Position numbers and translations under genes: made by a program. Below, one piece after another: positions 15,277 through 23,905 of a stretch of 39,716 nt of DNA. Source of the DNA: a virus; IMG/VR virus record IMGVR_UViG_3300010370_000081, positions 1 through 39,716 of that record; one strand, given 5' to 3'. Each line of letters opens with the position of its first letter. The stretch's first letter is position 1. The notes under the pieces were generated by a model. The model was given only the letters and a program-made list of their open reading frames with translations. It ran no database searches and was not told the origin of the DNA.

Positions 15277-15974
15277 AAAAAATCTGTTAAACTTGTTAGT
15301 TCAATTCTTCTTTCTTTACCGTTTTCATTCGTGTATTCTAGTTTATGATATAGTCTAGGATTATTACTCATAAACTCTTGAATCTTGGTAAATACTTCAA
15401 TTCCGCAATCATCAAGAAATTGTTCAATCTCTTCTTTAGAGTAATCAGACGCTTCATAGACTTCATCTTCATCATAGATTTTATCAATACTACGAAGAAC
15501 TAATTCAAAGAAAGCCTGATCGCCTGTTTTAAAATAGTCCCTATCGTCAAATAACGATGCAGATGGGTATTTCATTTGAATACCCATCTTATCTGTTACT
15601 TTAATAACTTTTTCAATTTTATCTGGAAATTGAACTTCAACTGTTTTTAAATCAATATTGAAGTTGTATATCTTTTGATCTTCATTATCTCTGTATGAAA
15701 CTTCTACGACGTTGTTTACAGAAACTGCTCTTAACTGAAGGAACAAATATTCAAGATCAAAGATTGCAATCTTATCAACGTCAAATGAATTATTCATGCA
15801 ACAGTTACCAACTATTTGCTTTACAGCTCTAAAAATATCTCCGGGATCCTCGGATGCTTTAGCCATAAGCAAAATCTTTTCTTCCTTTACCAGAAAGGGT
15901 CTAAAAGATTCTATTTTACCAGTAGATGGAATTTTGAAATCATAAAGTGGATGTTTTACTTTTGGTAGTGGCAT
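15264..15974 (-). CDS. 26: Baseplate hub subunit gp26 / T4_baseplate family
   Basis: 236 residues (T4: 208). The opening LPKVKHPLYDFKIPSTGKIESFRPFLVKEEKILLMA and the later CGIEVFTKIQEFM / YTNENGKERRIEL regions match the T4 gp26 family (PF12322). These are baseplate hub or assembly-chaperone-like proteins. A good ribosome site (GGAGAG) lies about 8 bases before the ATG. Near the end, codons GAT TTT TTT ACG contain seven T's at which a -1 shift would extend the protein (see separate entries); without it the protein ends three residues later. It follows the tail-tube-like gene after 28 bases in the same minus-strand operon. Confidence 0.85.
   Translation of the reverse strand: MPLPKVKHPLYDFKIPSTGKIESFRPFLVKEEKILLMAKASEDPGDIFRAVKQIVGNCCMNNSFDVDKIAIFDLEYLFLQLRAVSVNNVVEVSYRDNEDQKIYNFNIDLKTVEVQFPDKIEKVIKVTDKMGIQMKYPSASLFDDRDYFKTGDQAFFELVLRSIDKIYDEDEVYEASDYSKEEIEQFLDDCGIEVFTKIQEFMSNNPRLYHKLEYTNENGKERRIELTSLTDFFTLG
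15276..15282 (-). promoter_or_regulatory. Probable -1 ribosomal frameshift site (T TTT TTT)
   Basis: Minus-strand heptamer of seven T's, in the gp26 frame as T TTT TTT, the ideal X XXY YYZ arrangement. After slipping back one base, translation continues as TAC GTT GGG CTG through 61 further codons instead of stopping at 15264. I see no obvious strong hairpin just downstream, so efficiency cannot be judged from sequence. Confidence 0.6.
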
Positions 15975-16002
15975 TATATACTCTCCAATTCAATATAAAA
16001 AA

Positions 16003-16719
16003 TTATCTAGGACCAAACGGAGTAGGTCTAGGTAGATTAGGATCGGCAAATCCAATCAAAACAGGACTTATTTCTGGTATATTTGTTTTTGGTGTTAATA
16101 CAGTTTCATATTGTTCAATAAACCATTCTGTATATGCAAGAGATATATTTACTTTATATAGAGAGTTTGTATCTCCCCAGGATAAAGTCTTTTCCGACAT
16201 CGCTACTGGAAATACATCTTTTATGACAACAATGCTTACAGGAGATGATACGTCAGGTTCTCCACTATATACATTAATTCTCATATTAGTTGCATAATAT
16301 TTCTTATATTCAACATTATATCTAGGAATTGCTGAATCTAATATTATTTTTCCTGCACCAGTAAAATCAAAAATAGTTGTCAACCATTCGTAGAAAAATT
16401 TATAGATTTCATGTTTTTTGGTTTCTATAAATCCTATAGATATATTTGAAAAATTTACGTTTGTTGCATTTTTAATTTGTGGACCGACACCATAACGTCT
16501 AGTTTCTGTCACATCAAGATTTATACCCGGTAATGTAACTTCTTCCGATCTAAATTTTATTATATCATCAAAGTTTGTTATTTTTGATGTCAAGGCTCTG
16601 GTGCCTTGACCCGATGTTCTAAATATACTAGGTAATTCTATTGAAATATCATAAAGATTATTTCTTAAGACACCAGATTTATTTAAATTTCCTATAAAAT
16701 TATTTACGTTAAATGGCAT
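16003..16719 (-). CDS. Tail-tube-like protein, gp54/gp19 family
   Basis: 238 residues with the layout of the T4 gp19/gp54 tube family: N-terminal LRNNLYDISIELPSIF, then EEVTLPGINLDVTETRRYGVGP (typical of tube subunits), ISIGFIETKKHEIYKFFYEW, and the closing NSLYKVNISLAYTEWF. The main tube gene gp19 normally sits beside the sheath gene gp18, which is not in this window. Here the neighbours are gp26, gp4 and, divergently, gp48, so a baseplate tube initiator (gp54 role) is more likely. It overlaps the gene upstream by one base (TAATG). Confidence 0.7.
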   Translation of the reverse strand: MPFNVNNFIGNLNKSGVLRNNLYDISIELPSIFRTSGQGTRALTSKITNFDDIIKFRSEEVTLPGINLDVTETRRYGVGPQIKNATNVNFSNISIGFIETKKHEIYKFFYEWLTTIFDFTGAGKIILDSAIPRYNVEYKKYYATNMRINVYSGEPDVSSPVSIVVIKDVFPVAMSEKTLSWGDTNSLYKVNISLAYTEWFIEQYETVLTPKTNIPEISPVLIGFADPNLPRPTPFGPR

Positions 16720-17330
16720 TAGAGTACCTTACTTCTAGATATATTCCAAACATGTTCTGAATCTGCTTTTGCAAAACTTTCCATAGGTAGCATAAGAGCA
16801 GCATCCCAGAACTTTGGTTCTATTTTTAAAAATTTAGATCTTACATGTTCAAAAAGATAATGTTTTAGACATGGTTCAAAATATCTAAATCGTGAAGCTT
16901 TGCTTAATAGTTCATAACTCAATCTCAATTTGGTGGTATCATCAAATTTTTTATTGTTTATAGTTTCATATAGAGCATTCATAAGTTTTGCTCTAAGAAC
17001 TGGCGGTAGGTAATGCAAATTAATTCCTAAAAATCCATTATTACCCTTAGGACCTATCATAAAAATAAGCGGAAATGTATCATAAAACGGAAGACTTTTC
17101 TTTAATTTTGGATCATAAAAGAAACAGAACATACTTCCGATTGATTCTTTATCTAATGTTGACATCCTATTATCAGAGTCTGGATCATTTAATAATTTTA
17201 CTCTATCAACTCTTTTTACAGATGCTGCAGTTTCCCTGAACCAAGTTCTTGCATCTCTCTGTCTAATTGAAGAATCGATTCCAGATTTTTGTCCGGCTTT
17301 GGCTATTTTTTGAAATATATAACTGGTCAT
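16719..17330 (-). CDS. Conserved T4-superfamily virion protein, possible gp2-like
   Basis: 203 residues. The central MFCFFYDPKLKKSLPFYDTFPLIFMIGPKG and GFLGINLHYLPPVLRAKLM region (about 68-117) is a strongly conserved block I recall from many T4-like genomes. The C-terminal KHYLFEHVRSKFLKIEPKFWDAALMLP is also conserved-looking. It is coupled to gp4 (four-base ATGA overlap). In T4 the neighbour of gene 4 is gene 2 (DNA end protector), which is the reason for suggesting gp2; I cannot confirm it from motifs. No membrane segment. Confidence 0.6.
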   Translation of the reverse strand: MTSYIFQKIAKAGQKSGIDSSIRQRDARTWFRETAASVKRVDRVKLLNDPDSDNRMSTLDKESIGSMFCFFYDPKLKKSLPFYDTFPLIFMIGPKGNNGFLGINLHYLPPVLRAKLMNALYETINNKKFDDTTKLRLSYELLSKASRFRYFEPCLKHYLFEHVRSKFLKIEPKFWDAALMLPMESFAKADSEHVWNISRSKVL

Positions 17331-17767
17331 TTACCGAAGATCTCACTCTCCGTAAATATCATAAATTTCCAACCCCTATCTTTACAATAGTTCTCTGCTG
17401 CATCCCATTTAGCCTGATTAACGCCATAAGTCATTACTTCATTTAGATATCTCTTAGAAGTCTTTTCTTTTCTAATAGGTTCTAACGTTTGTGCTTTTGG
17501 TTTGACCTCTATCATAATTGTTTCAATTTTTCCGTTTATATCTTTCTTATTTATAATAAAGTCTGGAAAGTAACGATGAATTCTATTATCTATAGGTGAT
17601 CTATATGGTATAACTTTTTCTTCAGATGACCACCAAATTATTGCTGGCTGTAAATCAAAGTACAACATGAGTCTTAATTCCCAAGCACTTCTATATGCAA
17701 TATTGGTTGGATCACCTTTATATTTTTGAGGATTTTTAGGTTTAAAGAATCCTTGATGATACTTCAA
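17327..17767 (-). CDS. 4: Head completion protein gp4
   Basis: 146 residues (T4: about 150). YHQGFFKPKNPQKYKGDPTN, the Ser/Trp-Glu-Leu segment YRSAWELRLMLYFD, HRYFPDFIIN and IMIEVKPKAQ carry the E-PD-EVK arrangement of a TnsA/restriction-endonuclease-like fold, typical of gp4 proteins that finish heads before tail joining. Start is TTG 17767: AAAGG about eight bases before it fits, and no ATG lies in frame upstream. Its promoter must lie in the short divergent region shared with gp48. Confidence 0.88.
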   Translation of the reverse strand: MKYHQGFFKPKNPQKYKGDPTNIAYRSAWELRLMLYFDLQPAIIWWSSEEKVIPYRSPIDNRIHRYFPDFIINKKDINGKIETIMIEVKPKAQTLEPIRKEKTSKRYLNEVMTYGVNQAKWDAAENYCKDRGWKFMIFTESEIFGK

Positions 17768-17780
17768 TATCTCATACCTT

Positions 17781-17788
17781 TATAAATA
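17781..17788 (+). promoter_or_regulatory. T4-type late promoter for the baseplate operon (divergent region)
   Basis: Exact TATAAATA 29 bases before ATG 17818 (gp48). It sits in a near-palindrome, CTTTATAAATAAAG, so the minus strand reads TTTATAAAGG at the same place, six of eight matches to the late consensus and close to the gp4 start. One element may therefore fire both ways. The whole divergent gap is only 50 bases. Confidence 0.75.
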
Positions 17789-17817
17789 AAGTAAATTATT
17801 ATATATAGGAATTTAAA

Positions 17818-18768
17818 ATGCCAGTACCGGCTAAAGCCGCTTTATCTGTAGCTGCAATAGCAGAACTATATAGAGAAACACAAGCACAGAGAGATAGATT
17901 AGCATCTAATCTTACTGATCCAATTGTTGTTCCTAGGGATCTTATTTCTCCAAATAATACAACTGTAAGAAATGATATAGCATTTCAAGATGCAAGAAGT
18001 TATTATATAACATTTCAATTTAAAAAATATACACGCCGTTCAATTACACAACAACCTTTCTTTTCCGAACAAGGAAAAATTATACTTCCAATTCCTAGAG
18101 AATTAAATGACAGTACTAAAGTAGAATATGAAAATAAAGAATTAGGTAGTGTTGTAGGTATGGCTACTGAAGGATTGACCTCTGCATCTGAAGGTAATAT
18201 TTCTCAAGGGATTGGACAATTTTTATTTGGGGCTTTGGTCGGTGCTGGTGCAGCCACTGCTGCTGGTGCTCTAAGAGCAGGTTCACAATCAGAAAATCGT
18301 ACAACAAGAGCGGCAACTAGTGTTGCTGAACGAGCTTTAGCACCTGCATCTCTTGCTGCAAGACAATTATTTGGAGCAACCCCTAATCCATTTCAAGTAG
18401 TTTTATTTAAAAATCCTACATTTAAAACTCATAGATTTTCATGGAAAATTATTCCTCGCGATGAACAAGAATCTGTTGATTTAAGAAATTTAATAAGAAC
18501 TTTTAGATATCATATGCTTCCTGGTGTTATGGTAGGTGGTTTTCTCTTTTCATTTCCAGAAATAGTTGAAGTAAAATTATTTCCTAGAGATGACTTTACT
18601 TATAAATTTAAACCGTGTGTTGTTACTGATATGACTGTAAATTATGCCCCGAATGGTCCGTCTTTTTATAGGCGAACTGATGCTCCAACAGCAGTAGATT
18701 TTTCAATCTCTCTTCAAGAAATAGAGATTTGGACAAAAACAGATTTTAATAGAGTGGGCGGAGTATAA
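17818..18768 (+). CDS. 48: Baseplate tail-tube junction protein gp48
   Basis: 316 residues (T4 gp48: 364). The N-terminal Ala-rich helix is followed by YYITFQFKKYTRRSI and IILPIPRELNDSTKVEYEN (about 62-100). A Gly/Ala-rich hydrophobic helix lies near 130-165, then NPFQVVLFKNPTFKTHRFSWKI (about 194-215), and the closing YAPNGPSFYRRTDAPTAVDF block. These are hallmarks of gp48 in marine T4-like phages. gp48 sits on top of the hub and caps or initiates tube polymerisation. It is the first gene of the late operon and overlaps gp53 by one base (TAATG). Confidence 0.9.
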   Translation: MPVPAKAALSVAAIAELYRETQAQRDRLASNLTDPIVVPRDLISPNNTTVRNDIAFQDARSYYITFQFKKYTRRSITQQPFFSEQGKIILPIPRELNDSTKVEYENKELGSVVGMATEGLTSASEGNISQGIGQFLFGALVGAGAATAAGALRAGSQSENRTTRAATSVAERALAPASLAARQLFGATPNPFQVVLFKNPTFKTHRFSWKIIPRDEQESVDLRNLIRTFRYHMLPGVMVGGFLFSFPEIVEVKLFPRDDFTYKFKPCVVTDMTVNYAPNGPSFYRRTDAPTAVDFSISLQEIEIWTKTDFNRVGGV

Positions 18769-19646
18769 TGGATAGGTATTTTGAGAAATTTCAAACCATA
18801 TCTTATGCTAATACAATAGTAAAAAATATTACGCAGAGAACTGTTGTATTAAATTCTGTATATAATAATCCTCTTTTTTATTATCCGTATGATATTCAAC
18901 AGGGAGAAAGACCGGATAATATAGCTGATAGATATTATAGTGATCAATATAAGTCCTGGATACTCTATCTCTCTAATAAAGTTGTAGATCCTTATTATGA
19001 TTGGTATATTGATAATACTACATTTGATGAATTTATAGTCAAGAAATATGGATCAATAGCTAATGCAGTAAATAAAATTAAATATTATAGAAATAACTGG
19101 TATAGCGACGTTACTCCTACTATATCAGCATCCACGTATGAAGCACTTCCATCTACTCTTGTAAAGTTTTATGAACCGGTTCCAATTAATGATGTTATTG
19201 TAGGTGATACTAAGGAATATACAAGAAAAAAGGTTGATTGGAAAATTCAAACAAATTCAATTGCCAGATATGCAGTTGCAAATGGCGCTGGGTTTTCAAA
19301 CGATGAGATAGTTGACGTTAGATTTAGTCTATCTGAGACTGGAACTGGACAAGTCACATTTGCCAATACCACTACATTAGTTCTACAGCATTTGGCTGGA
19401 ACGGTCACTACAGGAACTATCACTGGATCTAGTTATGTATACGGTAGAGAAAGTAATACAAATACTGTCTTTACGGTTGCAACCTCAGTTTCAAATAATA
19501 TACCTGCTGTAGAAACTACATACTGGAGTCCAGTTACATATTATGAGTATGAAACTGAAATAAATGAAAGAAATAAGTCTATACTTGTTCTTGAAAATAG
19601 ATTTTCTTCACAGATATCTAAACAACTAAAAGATCTATTGAGGTAA
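18768..19646 (+). CDS. 53: Baseplate wedge protein gp53
   Basis: The first half matches gp53: NPLFYYPYDIQQGERPDNIADRYY, SWILYLSNKVVDPYYDWYID and FIVKKYGSIANA (about 44-105), the LysM-like wedge domain that helps close the baseplate rim. At 292 residues it is about 100 longer than T4 gp53 (196). The added part (about 175-240) is Thr/Val/Asn-rich and beta-like, inserted before the conserved-looking YYEYETEINERNKSILVLE end. It lies between gp48 and gp27 in the operon. Confidence 0.88.
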   Translation: MDRYFEKFQTISYANTIVKNITQRTVVLNSVYNNPLFYYPYDIQQGERPDNIADRYYSDQYKSWILYLSNKVVDPYYDWYIDNTTFDEFIVKKYGSIANAVNKIKYYRNNWYSDVTPTISASTYEALPSTLVKFYEPVPINDVIVGDTKEYTRKKVDWKIQTNSIARYAVANGAGFSNDEIVDVRFSLSETGTGQVTFANTTTLVLQHLAGTVTTGTITGSSYVYGRESNTNTVFTVATSVSNNIPAVETTYWSPVTYYEYETEINERNKSILVLENRFSSQISKQLKDLLR

Positions 19647-19651
19647 ATGAG

Positions 19652-20887
19652 TTGTCAGAAAATTACTATTTGGGTGATGTTGAAATTGTTGATCTCAGAA
19701 TATCTTCTGAAAGAGGTGTAACTCAACTTGGATCATCATTTGTAAGCGGTTCAATATACGAGAGTATTTTTACGCCAGGTATCGTATGTGATCTGGTTGT
19801 ATTAGATATGAATGACCAGCTTGGACAGTTAAGACTTTCCGGAGACGAGACTGTTTATTTTGAGATAAATGTAAAGGGTAGAGTCAATTCAGTATATGAA
19901 TTTGCTCTTCATGAGCTTTCTGAACTAGAGAACGTAGGATCACAGAAAGGAAAGAAATATACTCTAAAATGCGTGTCGGAGGAAGCCATGCACGCAAAGA
20001 CCAATTTTGTGCAAAAATCATATAATCAGTTATGTTCGGAAATGGTCGAAGATATACACAAAAATTATCTAAAAAGCAGAAAACCTATAAACATAGAACC
20101 AACTAGAGCACCACAAAGAATATTAATTCCTAATAGAAATCCTTTTTCTGCAATAGATATGATTAAGAGAAGATCTGTATCTGCTGATCAGAGGTCTTCA
20201 TATTATCTATTCTTTGAAAGACTTGAAAATGGAAGACAAACATACAATTATGTAACTCTAGAAAATTTATTTAAAGAAGAATCAGTTAAAAATTTTATAA
20301 TGTCTGATGCAATCAATACAAGCATCTTGAGAAGAGGCGATGATAATATCCTAGCATATTTGATACCAAATCAATTTAATTCTGTTGAAAGAATCACACT
20401 GGGCGGTCCAAGAAGAATAACCACATTTAATTTTACAACTTGGGACTTTCAAAGTAATAACGTTTCTACTAGCGATCAAGTTTTTAATGATGGTGGTAGT
20501 GGAACTACGGTATCAAATACGTTTAGAAACAGGTATTTTAATTCTGATATACCACCTCAGTCAATGATACCAGTTGATATATCTCAAAGACCTGAAACTT
20601 TAATTCCAGAATCAACACCAGATTTTCAAGCTTTTATATCTCTATTGATGCAAAATTCCGTAAAGATAAGAGTAATAGGTGATACTATACTTACAGCAGG
20701 TTCTACAATTGAGTGTGAATTTCCTAATAGAAGAGCATTCACGGATGCTCCCGAAGAAGACCCACTGATAACTGGAAAGTTTATAATAACCAGAATACAT
20801 CATAGAATTGGATTGGTGACTGATAGACCTAGATATAATTGTATAGTTGAGGCGATAAAGGGTAGATATGAGGAATCTATAGCATGA
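19652..20887 (+). CDS. 27: Baseplate hub protein gp27
   Basis: 411 residues (T4: 391). The pattern YYLGDVEIVDLRISSERGV, SIYESIFTPGIVCDLVVLD and LSELENVGSQKGKKYTLKCVS, followed by an AIDMIKRRSVSADQRSSYYLFFE domain, corresponds to the tube-like domains of gp27. The gp27 trimer joins the gp5 spike to the tail tube. The predicted start is TTG 19652, five bases after the gp53 stop, with GAGG at 19640-19643; the nearby ATG 19647 is out of frame. A four-base overlap couples it to gp5, with which it forms the hub complex. Confidence 0.85.
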   Translation: MSENYYLGDVEIVDLRISSERGVTQLGSSFVSGSIYESIFTPGIVCDLVVLDMNDQLGQLRLSGDETVYFEINVKGRVNSVYEFALHELSELENVGSQKGKKYTLKCVSEEAMHAKTNFVQKSYNQLCSEMVEDIHKNYLKSRKPINIEPTRAPQRILIPNRNPFSAIDMIKRRSVSADQRSSYYLFFERLENGRQTYNYVTLENLFKEESVKNFIMSDAINTSILRRGDDNILAYLIPNQFNSVERITLGGPRRITTFNFTTWDFQSNNVSTSDQVFNDGGSGTTVSNTFRNRYFNSDIPPQSMIPVDISQRPETLIPESTPDFQAFISLLMQNSVKIRVIGDTILTAGSTIECEFPNRRAFTDAPEEDPLITGKFIITRIHHRIGLVTDRPRYNCIVEAIKGRYEESIA

Positions 20888-22428
20888 CGGAAAGAAATTT
20901 TGGTTCCAATATTGAACAATGGATTGGTATTGTAACAAATGTTATGGATCCACATCAAAGTGGAAGAGTTCAAGTAAGAATTTTAGGCAAGCATGATGAT
21001 GTTGCAAATATTCCAAATGAAGATCTTCCATTTGCCCAAATAATACAGCCTGTTACATCTGCGGCTAGAGGAAGAATAGGAACTGCTCCGGTTGGACTAG
21101 TGGTAGGATCTCGTGTCTATGGTGTCTGGCTAGATCAAGATCATCAATATCCATTGATACTTGGTTCTGTAGGAAGAGCTGGGGAAGCAAGCCAAAATTC
21201 TACAGAGGGTGGAGCTCCCACCATTAATACCGATGCAGGTAGTATTCCCTCCGCTACTCAACAAGCAGTCAATAATGCTTATGCTTCATTAGATAATCCT
21301 CAAAGAGTAACAATTGATCAGATAGATTCTGGTGCTGCTGATATTGACAGTGTTTCTAGAGATACAGGTGTTGTAATTACTAAGGTTGTTGAAGATCACA
21401 TGGAATTTGCTAAGATTCCAACAATAGGATCGATTGATGAAACGGATATCGATATTTTAGATGCTCTTCGACAAGTAGACCCTTCAAGTTCTCTTTCTTC
21501 ATTGCCGTGTTTTCCAGCCAATATAATACAAGTAAGTCTTGTCTTGGATTTAGGTTCTTTGGCTGCCGGATTTATAAATATGTTGAGCAATGCATTAATT
21601 GATGCTCTCTTGGAAATTGCTGATAGAATTGGCATAGGAAATGTTCTTTCTGCTATTGGTGCTGCAGCCAATGGCATAGCAAATTTTCAAGATGCATTAA
21701 ATGCGGTCATGGAAGGCGGTATTTGTGGTGCACCTAGAGCAATAAGTTCTCTTTCTGCCGCCACTCAATCAATGGCATACGCTTTCGGTAATATACAGAT
21801 GGCAGCTAAAAAAGCAGGTAATGCTCCAAACGCAATAAGAGATGTTCTCGGTAGAACATCTGCAACCATAAAAGCAAATACACCTACAGCTTTTTTTAGA
21901 CCTGCCGCATTAGTATCTGTTGCACCAATCGGATATGTGCAAGAATATTATTCAGCTTCTTCAGATCCATATCCCGGTTATATAAAATGGATTGATCCTG
22001 ATAATTCTGGCGATCCTGCATTTACATTGAGAAATGGTCAACCAAATTTTGCATCGGCTACTGAACATACAACATATGAATCCAGAATAGCCGCTACATC
22101 TTCTCTTGGTCAATCTATATCATCTTCAAATTTGACTACAAATCAATTACAGACTTCTTTAAACTTAATAGAAGAACAAGCTAGAAATTCTGGTATGAAA
22201 AATTCAATTGGCGCAGGATTTAATCCTTCTCAAATAGGGAGTATGATTGGATTGATACCTCTTATATATAATGTTATAACAGGGAATTTTATTCCTAAAA
22301 TAAATGTTTCTATCTTACCTAATTCCGGTCAAATACAACAAGCAATGACTAGATTTTCTTCAAGTCAAGCTATGTTAGAGAGACAAGGGCGCAGTATGGA
22401 ATTAGCACTTAGGTCACTTGCAAGATGA
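20884..22428 (+). CDS. 5: gp5-type hub protein with OB domain, lacking the lysozyme domain
   Basis: Residues about 8-105 are a clear gp5/VgrG OB fold: IEQWIGIVTNVMDPHQSGRVQVRILGK, DLPFAQIIQPV and VGSRVYGVWLDQDHQYPLILGSVGRAG. The remaining 400 residues are Ala/Ser/Ile-rich and helical. A hydrophobic stretch (about 215-270) and Gln/Asn-rich helices follow, ending SQAMLERQGRSMELALRSL. I see no T4-lysozyme signature (the catalytic E...D...T arrangement of the T4 gp5 middle domain is missing). The needle part is a separate gene immediately downstream (overlap of four bases). So this is a split, enzyme-free gp5; wall cutting would rely on the giant minus-strand proteins. Confidence 0.82.
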   Translation: MTERNFGSNIEQWIGIVTNVMDPHQSGRVQVRILGKHDDVANIPNEDLPFAQIIQPVTSAARGRIGTAPVGLVVGSRVYGVWLDQDHQYPLILGSVGRAGEASQNSTEGGAPTINTDAGSIPSATQQAVNNAYASLDNPQRVTIDQIDSGAADIDSVSRDTGVVITKVVEDHMEFAKIPTIGSIDETDIDILDALRQVDPSSSLSSLPCFPANIIQVSLVLDLGSLAAGFINMLSNALIDALLEIADRIGIGNVLSAIGAAANGIANFQDALNAVMEGGICGAPRAISSLSAATQSMAYAFGNIQMAAKKAGNAPNAIRDVLGRTSATIKANTPTAFFRPAALVSVAPIGYVQEYYSASSDPYPGYIKWIDPDNSGDPAFTLRNGQPNFASATEHTTYESRIAATSSLGQSISSSNLTTNQLQTSLNLIEEQARNSGMKNSIGAGFNPSQIGSMIGLIPLIYNVITGNFIPKINVSILPNSGQIQQAMTRFSSSQAMLERQGRSMELALRSLAR

Positions 22429-23222
22429 CAACACGTAACGAGAATGCTAGACATCCAGATTCCACTTTCTCTACAGAATATCCCTATAATCAGGCAACCG
22501 TCACCCGCGGCGGGCATGAAATGCATATTAATGATGCACCTGGTAAAGAATCGTTAAAGATTGCACATACAAAAGGAACTTATGTTGAGATAGAAAATAA
22601 TGGTCGCTGGGTTCAAGTTATAACTGAAAAATGCTATAGTTATATTATTGGTTCATTGACACAAACTGTCGATGGACACATTGATATTAAAGTTGGTGGT
22701 AATCAAAATTTAAATATCGATGGACATTCATATGAAACCATTGCTAAAACCAAAAGAATTGGTATCGGTGAAGATTTGATTGATGGGGTTGGTGGCAACA
22801 GAAGTGTTCACACCATTAAGGATAAATATGAAAGAATTGGTGAGAATTTTGTTTGCACAGTAAAAAATGACTATAGAACAGCTATTATCAATGATAAAAT
22901 AACATCTGTAGGTGGAAATAGACAAGATAATCTTCAAGGTGATTGGTCTGCAACTGTGTCTGGAGCAGTTGATATGCAGGTCAGCGGAGATTATAGAATC
23001 ACTTGTAAGAATTTTACAGTAAATGCTGCTGAATCTGTAACAATAACAACGGGTAGCGGTAACGTAACTGTTGATTCTGCTGGTGCTGTTACCGTAAAAG
23101 GCACTGCAAAAATCTTGATTGATGGTCAAGCCGAGGTTGAAATGAAGGCTGGATCTACAATTACGCTCGATGCATCTGGTAATGTAATTATCAATGGTTC
23201 TCAAGTTAGACTTAATGATTAG
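22425..23222 (+). CDS. Membrane-puncturing needle (gp5 C-terminal beta-helix)
   Basis: 265 residues. The N-terminus (YNQATVTRGGHEMHINDAPGKESLKIAH) is the conserved collar of VgrG/gp5 needles. The rest is short, repeating beta strands (DGHIDIKVGGNQNLNIDG, VTITTGSGNVTVDSAGAVTVKG, KAGSTITLDASGNVIING), eight-residue-step repeats that build a three-stranded beta-prism as a trimer. It is the physical spike that pierces the outer membrane. It is coupled to the OB-domain gene upstream and followed by PAAR, which caps its tip. Confidence 0.88.
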   Translation: MTTRNENARHPDSTFSTEYPYNQATVTRGGHEMHINDAPGKESLKIAHTKGTYVEIENNGRWVQVITEKCYSYIIGSLTQTVDGHIDIKVGGNQNLNIDGHSYETIAKTKRIGIGEDLIDGVGGNRSVHTIKDKYERIGENFVCTVKNDYRTAIINDKITSVGGNRQDNLQGDWSATVSGAVDMQVSGDYRITCKNFTVNAAESVTITTGSGNVTVDSAGAVTVKGTAKILIDGQAEVEMKAGSTITLDASGNVIINGSQVRLND

Positions 23223-23230
23223 GAAGAAAT

Positions 23231-23479
23231 ATGTCTCTAGCTGTTTCTAGATTAGGAGATAAAATGAATAATCTTGCAACTATGGGATCTGATGCCTCAT
23301 CAGTATTTGTTAATGGAAGATTAGTGGTCATTCTTAATTCAAGAGTATCAGATAATCATATTATGGTCACTGGTTCATCAACCGTATATGCCAATGGTCG
23401 ACAAATCTGCAGAGTAACAGATAGAGATAGCGGAAACCACGTATCAATCGAAGGTTCACCAAACGTATTTTCAGGATAA
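23231..23479 (+). CDS. PAAR-repeat spike tip protein
   Basis: 82 residues, the usual PAAR size. The pattern is RLGDK (7-11), SVFVNGRLVVILNSRVSDNHIMVTGSSTVYANGRQICRVTDRDSG and NHVSIEGSPNVFSG: alternating NGR turns and GS-V steps, with His, Cys and His in the places where PAAR proteins bind a metal at the tip. It caps the needle encoded just before it. AGGAAG lies a few bases upstream of the ATG. Confidence 0.88.
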   Translation: MSLAVSRLGDKMNNLATMGSDASSVFVNGRLVVILNSRVSDNHIMVTGSSTVYANGRQICRVTDRDSGNHVSIEGSPNVFSG

Positions 23480-23482
23480 AAA

Positions 23483-23905
23483 ATGTCAACTAGAGCAGAT
23501 AGGTTTACACAATTAGAAAAAATACCGGATCTTTTTTCCGATTTTCTAAATGATCTAACATCACATCCAATGACTAGTGATCTTGTTAGATTAAAGAACG
23601 AACAATCTATAAAACAATCTCTTAAAAATTTAATATTGACAAATTATGGTGAAAGACCATTTCAACCGAATATAGGATCAAGTGTCTATAGATCATTATT
23701 CAATCCGTATGACGAACTTTTGGAAGATGATATTGTAAATTCTATTACTCAAACTATTACGTTTAGCGAACCTAGAGTTCAATTGGTAAATGTCGAAGTG
23801 TTGGAATCCGCAGATTATAATACTATAACAATTAACATTGTATATTCTATAATAAATAGTAGACAATTGCAGAATCTAGATCTCATTCTAAAAAGAGTCC
23901 GTTAA
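23483..23905 (+). CDS. 25: Baseplate wedge / sheath initiator gp25
   Basis: 140 residues (T4: 132). It contains KNLILTNYGERPFQPNIGSSVYRSLFNP (about 52-80) with the Glu-Arg-Pro-Phe-Gln-Pro core of gp25, and later strands IVNSITQTITFSEPRVQLVNVEV. gp25 forms the six-fold core with gp6 and gp7 and starts sheath assembly. It lies three bases after the PAAR gene and overlaps the gp6 ATG by one base (TAATG). Confidence 0.92.
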   Translation: MSTRADRFTQLEKIPDLFSDFLNDLTSHPMTSDLVRLKNEQSIKQSLKNLILTNYGERPFQPNIGSSVYRSLFNPYDELLEDDIVNSITQTITFSEPRVQLVNVEVLESADYNTITINIVYSIINSRQLQNLDLILKRVR

